Source: Xestospongia muta (Eukaryota > Porifera > Demospongiae > Haplosclerida > Petrosiidae). Taken from it: DNA of 64,000 nt. Under the pieces are notes generated by a model. It was not told where the DNA came from and searched no databases. It saw only the letters and a list, made by a program, of their open reading frames with translations. The stretch covers positions 4,167,135 to 4,231,134 of the forward strand of contig OY848920.1 of NCBI GenBank assembly GCA_963693285.1, read 5' to 3'. The position numbers and the translations under genes were made by a program. Positions 58,780-64,000 of this stretch are shown one piece after another. Position 1 is the first letter of the stretch, and every line of letters begins with the position of its first letter.

Positions 58780-60665
58780 TTAATTTTCATCACTCTCTTC
58801 TGAGCTCATCATATCACCAGTGAAACAAACTCTCCACTTTGGTTTAGTAGCATCAGATAGGCCAGCTATTCGATCATATTCAGTAAGTCTTTGTTGTAGC
58901 TTCTATTAAAGAACAGTGTTTGAAATAAAAGGAAAAGTTCATAGGTATTTACACTAACATTATTAATATCATTTCCTATAATGGAAATTACAATAGTATC
59001 AATTAAATGGTCTTAAGTACTTACTCTAATTATCCTGTTTATTCTTCTGTTTTTCACATTTATTAGAATACTTTCCTGAATTTATGAGCTTTGCCTTAGT
59101 GTGACAACTTGAAAAATAAGTTTTAGTAGCATCTATAAAAGGATCATAATGGTGAGTAATATGGTACAACCATATTTAATAAAATACTTAATAATGCACA
59201 CATTATATTATACATAACATTCATAATTTCAACAGATATGCCAATATGTCTTTCAGGCTGATGATATTACTAACCATTAATAACCGAAGTGGCTACATCA
59301 GGAAAATGAGATTTCACTTTTGCTACTAATTTCTTTAATATCATTTGATTTTCTTTGTCACCTATTTTCTTACTACAGCAAGTATACAGAAGATAGTGTT
59401 ACAAGTAGAGGTCATGTTATTCATACCTAAAGTTCCATTCAAGGTTCTCATCTTCTTCGTATAAAGCTAACTATGTTTTGCGTACACAATCCTAGATAAT
59501 AATAGTTACTATAACATGATGTGTGGGTAGATCATACATATTAACAGTGTTATACATACAATATTGTCACAATAATATTACTATATTTGCCTATCACTGT
59601 AAAAATTAATCACAGTTTAGAATAGTGAGCAGACCTTTCAACCTTTCCACCCTACTATTAGTTTATAATGGGACGTAGGGAAATGTCTTGAGATTCTTGA
59701 CACAAATTACAGTGTACTGTTTGTTCAAAAATACACAATCAATTGACTGTACACATAGTATAGTACTGTAATATATTTATTTTCCAGTTTAGCCCCATAC
59801 CAAAAACATTTCAAACCCTAAAGCATAAGGATAGTATAGAGTATTCTTTCTGAATAAGCATATTGTGATACCTAAGTCAACTAAAAACCCTAAGGAGAAA
59901 TTGAGATTATCATAGACCACAAATTGTGTAAATAGCTATGTGGTTGTCTTATAAAAGCTGTTAAATTTCTCACTTTACCTCAGCAGATCAAAATAACTTA
60001 CTCTTACTTCAGGAGGTGAAATCTTTCTTCTTGTAGTAGAACCATGACATTGTCCAAATCTACCTTCCAAGTCCTCAATACGTGTCTGTAACCTTTCTTC
60101 TGAATTTCTAATCTCTTGGAAAACTTTTTCCATTGCTACAAAAATATAATATAAAAAGTGTACAATTTTACCATTTACCTGTCTGTTCATTATCAATGAA
60201 GTTATGGACAACAGGAGATTCCTTAACTTTAGTACTACCTTGAGTTTTTTGATTACATTTCAAAAGAATTCTTGATGATGACTTAGCTTTAGTATGGTAG
60301 GGAGTTATTTCAGTTGAAGCTTTACCCTGTGTGGTATTGTCAGTTTGGTTTTGACTAGTAGTAACTTTGGCACTAGCTTTAACACTGTTGTCTTTTGTTT
60401 TTAAAAAAGTGCTAGCATTTATCCAAGAAGGTAACTGAGATGGACCAATGGCATCTTCGAAACGAGTGAGTAGGTTCAATCGACTGTTCACTGCTATTCT
60501 TGGAAGTGTAGGAGTATTTACAACAGGACTTGAGTCATCACATTCAGTACTGTGACAGTTAGATGAGCTCGATGACAGGCTCTCAGGATACTCATCATAG
60601 TCATTATCATTGAGTTGATCAAAACAGCTAGGACTGGATTGATGCTGATGGAAAGAATAGGCCAT
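58780..60665 (-). pseudogene. CACTA accessory gene, near-intact exon structure with breaks
   Basis: Minus-strand exons with good splice sites and matching phase: 60665-60179 (Ser/Thr-rich; YSFHQHQSSPSCFDQL start); 60135-60002 (coiled coil, EIRNSEERLQTRIEDLEGRF); about 59490-59428 (ALYEEDENLEWNF, with an in-frame TAG before it); about 59377-59278 (IGDKENQMILKKLVAKVKSH); about 59143-59042 (KTYFSSCHTKAKLIN); and a last exon about 58919-58780 (KWRVCFTGDMMSSEESDEN, TAA). The TAG and an apparent shift before the last exon break it. The layout suggests the second, DNA-binding-type protein of an animal CACTA element. I do not recognise a named domain. Confidence 0.5.
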
Positions 60666-60789
60666 CTTCTAACTTCTAGAGCCAGAGAGAACGACATAAA
60701 ACTGTACAGAGATCCCGCGCCTTTCGGCTACGTTATCACGTGATCACTACAACAGTGGAAGAGAGGTATCTTGGTTACTTTGTTCTAAA
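60666..60789. promoter_or_regulatory. possible bidirectional promoter inside the transposon
   Basis: 124 bases between two divergent ATGs (60665 minus, 60790 plus). GC-richer than its surroundings, with TATCACGTGATC (a palindromic CACGTG box) in the middle. The position suggests it served both element genes. Confidence 0.4.
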
Positions 60790-61040
60790 ATGTCTCAGAG
60801 ATTAAGACAGTCTAAGACTACAAATTTCATACTTTGTGGACATTGTTTTAAAAGACTCTCATTGAAAACTTACAAGTAGCATCGACAATTATACTGTCAC
60901 TCAGGAATCTGGTGTAATGTATCACAACTCCAGAAGCACAATGATAATAGCTCTTCTATCAGTTTGTCTGATTCATCTAGTGATGATTCCGTTAAAGAGA
61001 CTGATTTTTGCCGCGAGAAAGAACAGCCGTCATTACTTTG
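60790..61040 (+). pseudogene. zinc-finger start of the CACTA transposase, broken
   Basis: From ATG at 60790: MSQRLRQSKTTNFILCGHCF, KRLSLKTYK, TAG at 60877-60879, then HRQLYCHSGIW and an acidic Ser-rich stretch (SSSISLSDSSSDDS), ending at a donor TTTG|GTAAAC (61041). CxxC followed by TY..H..LY is the N-terminal finger I associate with animal EnSpm/CACTA transposases. The catalytic part that should follow is absent. Confidence 0.55.
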
Positions 61041-62339
61041 GTAAACCTAATGAGCTGTATTGTAACTCAACTTTTGAGTTCTGTTTAGACAACCAGTTTG
61101 TACCAATAGAAAACATTCTTGGGATAGGTCTTGCACTTACACTATCAATGATGAGACAGTACTAGTTGGGAGTCCATTAATTTCTTGTAGATCATAAATA
61201 ATTGATTTTACTTTTTCCTTTAAAGTTATAGATTTATGTTATTGCTTGATAATAAATTTTGAAGTATATATAATTAATTATCAATGAAAACATTTGTTTC
61301 TAACCTTTGGAATTGTGGAGTGTTTTAATATTGGAAACATAATAAAAATTACAAATTTCCAAAACAGAAACATATAGAGAAATTTATTATATATGTTTCC
61401 TTTACATTTCTTAGAGGACAACATATTGGAAACATATTTAATTTTCCAGTGAATGTTATGATATCTTTGATGAGTGTCATCATAACTTTAATCCTAACAA
61501 TGAACTACTAGGACAGTTACAAGAGATGTATATACTCAGCTTTGCATTCTCCAACTGCTCTAAGTCTTTCAAGTAAAACTATATCTCCCTCTATAGTCTA
61601 GCTACTACACAATGAGAGCTGCAAATGGTTCCATAATATCTGTCTACTGCAGCCTTTTTTTTCTTAATTGCTCTCAGATTCTCAATGAATGCAGCTTTGC
61701 TCCATCAAGTTATTTCACAATACTAGCTCCTAATGATTCTCTTATATCAGTGTATTGCACTATAAAGTAGTAACTGTGATAATAAAGAAGGCAGGATGTG
61801 AGTGTGCTATCTTAACATGAGTGTGCTATGTTATGTGAATGTTATCTTTCCACCAGAACTAACAATTAAACAGAATAATAACACTAGATATAGTCTTGTA
61901 ATTGACCAGTTTCATCATTTTGTAGTCAAGCTTCAGTATTCTTCTCTATATATGAATTTAGTTACAACAAAAGTATGTGGGCATGCAAGTAAGAGGATAT
62001 CAGTATGGGTTATCAGATGGTTTTTCACCAGACTTAAGGGGTGGAGTGTCTGTTGATAATCCAAATATTGATAATATTTATGTTGATGGTGTATCAATTA
62101 CTTATGATGGTAATCCTTGTAAACATGTATGGACATTTGGAGTGGATCTGGTTGATAACCTTGCTAATGCCAATTGTAATAGTATATTCATATAACTGTT
62201 ACTGCTTTATTGTGTTCATTTAAAATAGTTGAACAATAATAGCATTATATTGTATTACTGTTTTTATTTGTGAAAAATGATAATGAGAGTCCATTAGACA
62301 TTATAAAAATATGCAGTAACACAATACTAACATTTTATG

Positions 62340-62830
62340 TGTGAGTTAATAATAGTCTACTTTGATATGGAGGGTAGTAACTGTGATCCTAAGGGAGGCT
62401 GAATGTGTGTGGGCTACCTTAGCAAAAGTGAATCCTAATGCTACTTACTTGTCCAGTATTCTAAAAAGTTTTCTTTCATTTTTTTATTATGGACGTATAA
62501 AATCAATGCAATATGACAATAGTAATGAAAACAATATTGTTACTTTCAGTTTACACCAAAGAATTGACTAATCATGACTTGCTTGTTATATTTATAAGTA
62601 GTTGTCTCACAATGTTTGATGACTCTCTAATCTTCAAAAAAACAGTTTAATTGTGACATTAGCATCTTTGTAACAGATATAATTGGACATGAGTGTGGTA
62701 TAGCGTCAAATCATCAATGGTGGTGGAATGTGTACTCTTCACATGACTCGTGGATGTGGTGGTTCCCATTGTTATGTGATTATGTAACAGAGCAGAACTC
62801 TCCAACAGTGACTTAGGGTAAATGCCATCA
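62340..62830 (+). pseudogene. fragments of a further fibrinogen-like copy (copy 3)
   Basis: 62363-62410 reads DMEGSNCDPKGG and stop, matching the EGSNCDDKGGWMR stretch of the intact gene. Further weak similarity continues to about 62830. Heavily decayed. Confidence 0.5.
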
Positions 62831-63533
62831 CTTCCTTTGTAGTCAGGGTTATAAAAGTGGTTGCATCATCATTGTTATTCTAGAGTGAAGTAGTACAGTG
62901 CACATACAAATTCCCTTGTTTACTGTCAGCTTTCATTCTGAGTCATGGCTGAATGCATATATTAATCCTCCAAAAGCTAATGATCTTAACTTAAGTTCAT
63001 TTTTCACAGTTAGTAGATGTAATTGTATCTTAAAAGACGTCTATTGAGGAGCAATTCTTGAAATTAAAAGATGTAGCAACTTAACAAGTTATTGACAGGA
63101 TTAACATTTTATATCCAATATTTTTAAAAATATTGACAATTTAATATCTTTATGATATTATAATCATGTTGTCTACATAAATTACCAAGATTATATAAAG
63201 TTAAGCTCATCATATTGCACTTACCCCAATGAATCTACTGCAGATAATGATTTCACTTTGATTATCAATTGTACTATTACTAATAATATTAGCAGCATGT
63301 ACATTTACATGAACAATACAGCAGGCATTCAAAACTATTTCTAAAATATATATGCAAGTATTTAAATTGGTTTAATTATTAATAAAAAGACAGGACAATC
63401 TACGAAGCATCAAGTTTGTGACATGTATAACTAGTAAGTTTGTTTAATTAAAATGATGTAACCATATACAAAACTGTTTAAATTTGAATGGAATGTATAC
63501 ATTTTAATAGGAGCAGTGTTTAGCCTGCAAGAT
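62831..63533. other. intergenic, no gene seen
   Basis: AT-rich sequence between the plus-strand fibrinogen-like cluster and the convergent minus-strand death-domain gene. Confidence 0.6.
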
Positions 63534-64000
63534 CTAGAGATATTGTTGCTCTATCTTTGATGCAAGCCTTTTATTGCAGACAATTCGAGAGTGAAGACAA
63601 GAGACAATTGTCTGCCATATGTATGGTTTAGTAGGCTTTGGGTTATTTTTCCAGAATTCAAGAACAGCATATAATCTTTGTACAATGTCATCATTGCAAA
63701 TTCGGATGGATTCCAGGCGATAGTTTGGTACTTCAAGATAAATACCGATCTCAAACCATTTATGTGATGTTTCAATTAACTCTTTTATTAGCTGTTTTGT
63801 TGTTAACTCACTGGAAGAGGATGGATAAGGAGCTAACCAGAGACTTTCAGCCTCACTAGGTGAATACCAAACAGTACGAGGACGCACTGAACAGATCACT
63901 TCTCCTTCTCTACCTATAGTAGCAATGTGTGGTTTACTGCTATCTTGACAACATTTATCAGCTCGGCAGTAGAAGGCACAATTTGGAATACTTATCTTGT
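63534..64000 (-). CDS. C-terminal end of another death-domain protein (5' part beyond the window)
   Basis: The frame is open from the right edge to TAG at 63534, 155 codons. It begins with a cysteine-rich part (NCAFYCRADKCC, then HIATIGREGEVICSV) and ends in a death domain of about 85 residues (SHKWFEIGIYLEVPNYRLES, VLEFWKN, IWQTIVSCLHS). Cysteine cluster then C-terminal death domain is the layout the DD-ROCO gene at 39-38 kb would have without its TAA. So this is probably the end of a related DD-ROCO gene, with the GTPase to the right of the window. No start codon is needed inside the window. Confidence 0.65.
   Translation of the reverse strand, partial: KISIPNCAFYCRADKCCQDSSKPHIATIGREGEVICSVRPRTVWYSPSEAESLWLAPYPSSSSELTTKQLIKELIETSHKWFEIGIYLEVPNYRLESIRICNDDIVQRLYAVLEFWKNNPKPTKPYIWQTIVSCLHSRIVCNKRLASKIEQQYL

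Larger units (their letters stand above)
58077..61451. mobile_element. CACTA-like (EnSpm) DNA transposon, 3,375 bp, non-autonomous
   Basis: The left end CACTGGAAAAATTAATATG and the right end reading inward CACTGGAAAATTAAATATG are inverted repeats of about 25 bases beginning CACTG. Both are flanked by the 3-base direct repeat AAT (58074-58076, 61452-61454). Many GGAAACAT/ATGTTTCC words crowd both subterminal zones, as in CACTA elements. Its site inside a fibrinogen-like copy can be restored by removing it with one AAT. Two divergent gene remnants lie inside (58780-60665 minus, 60790-61040 plus), but no transposase core was seen. Confidence 0.85.
57850..62195 (+). pseudogene. fibrinogen-like copy 2, split by a transposon
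   Basis: The 5' part, 57850-58076, matches the start of the intact copy (signal region, then the YSMKNLFKISSPPVNN stretch). The 3' part resumes at 61452 (YDIFDECHHNFNPNNELL type) and runs to about 62195 with VRGYQYGLSDGF and YVDGVSITYDGN. The 3,375 bases between are a CACTA-like element. Independent stops and shifts in both parts (for example near 61575 and 61770) show the copy is dead. Confidence 0.8.

Noticed and set aside
1..64000. CRISPR arrays, bacterial operons, rRNA or tRNA genes
   Set aside because: No regularly spaced identical short repeats, no cloverleaf with conserved loops recognised by eye, and introns and animal transposons show the DNA is eukaryotic. A tRNA scan could not be run.

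Overview
The window is eukaryotic DNA, AT-rich, with short exons, GT-AG introns, dense transposon debris and tandem gene copies. Expanded death-domain genes, a death-domain/ROCO-like protein and secreted fibrinogen-like proteins with sponge- or cnidarian-type sequence suggest an early-branching animal, most likely a demosponge of the Amphimedon type. This is inferred from protein style only; no database was searched.

Layout. (1) 1-8.4 kb: two apparently identical decayed Gypsy-type retroelement copies exactly 5,501 bp apart, then small foldback elements. (2) 11-34.8 kb, plus strand: three death-domain (DD) genes. Gene A (12.0-15.0 kb) is a DD with a proline-rich PPxY tail. Gene B (17.9-19.9 kb) is two DDs in tandem. 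Gene A' (32.8-34.8 kb) carries a near-duplicate of gene A's DD exon, spliced to an unrelated 400-residue helical domain. Between them lies a transposon graveyard: a 600-bp element with 11-bp target duplications and a captured zinc-finger frame, a hAT relic, a piggyBac relic, a pogo/Tigger relic and a broken SWIM/PHD gene. (3) 36-51.6 kb, minus strand: a large gene coding DD-DD-linker-ROCO-like GTPase, 889 aa. A TAA codon cuts off a third, intact DD encoded by the next exons. A deleted paralogue of its GTPase exon lies downstream, beside a degenerate minisatellite. (4) 55-63 kb, plus strand: a tandem cluster of secreted fibrinogen-like genes. One copy is readable apart from two homopolymer shifts. 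One is split by a 3,375-bp CACTA-like transposon with 3-bp target duplications. Two are remnants. (5) 63.5-64 kb: the C-terminal end of another DD gene on the minus strand.

The DD genes look like one regulatory and evolutionary family. Genes B, A' and the DD-ROCO gene begin with the same promoter/5' leader/first-splice-site module (17.45, 30.17 and 51.59 kb, both strands). The DD is always carried by one exon, and the exons of the DD-ROCO gene up to its GTPase are in matching phase, so DDs have been duplicated and joined to new partners. The simplest reading is a diversifying cluster of death-fold signalling adaptors, plausibly for immunity or cell death; that function is inference.

All gene models were assembled by eye from open frames and splice consensus. 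Phases agree across every junction used, but there is no transcript evidence.
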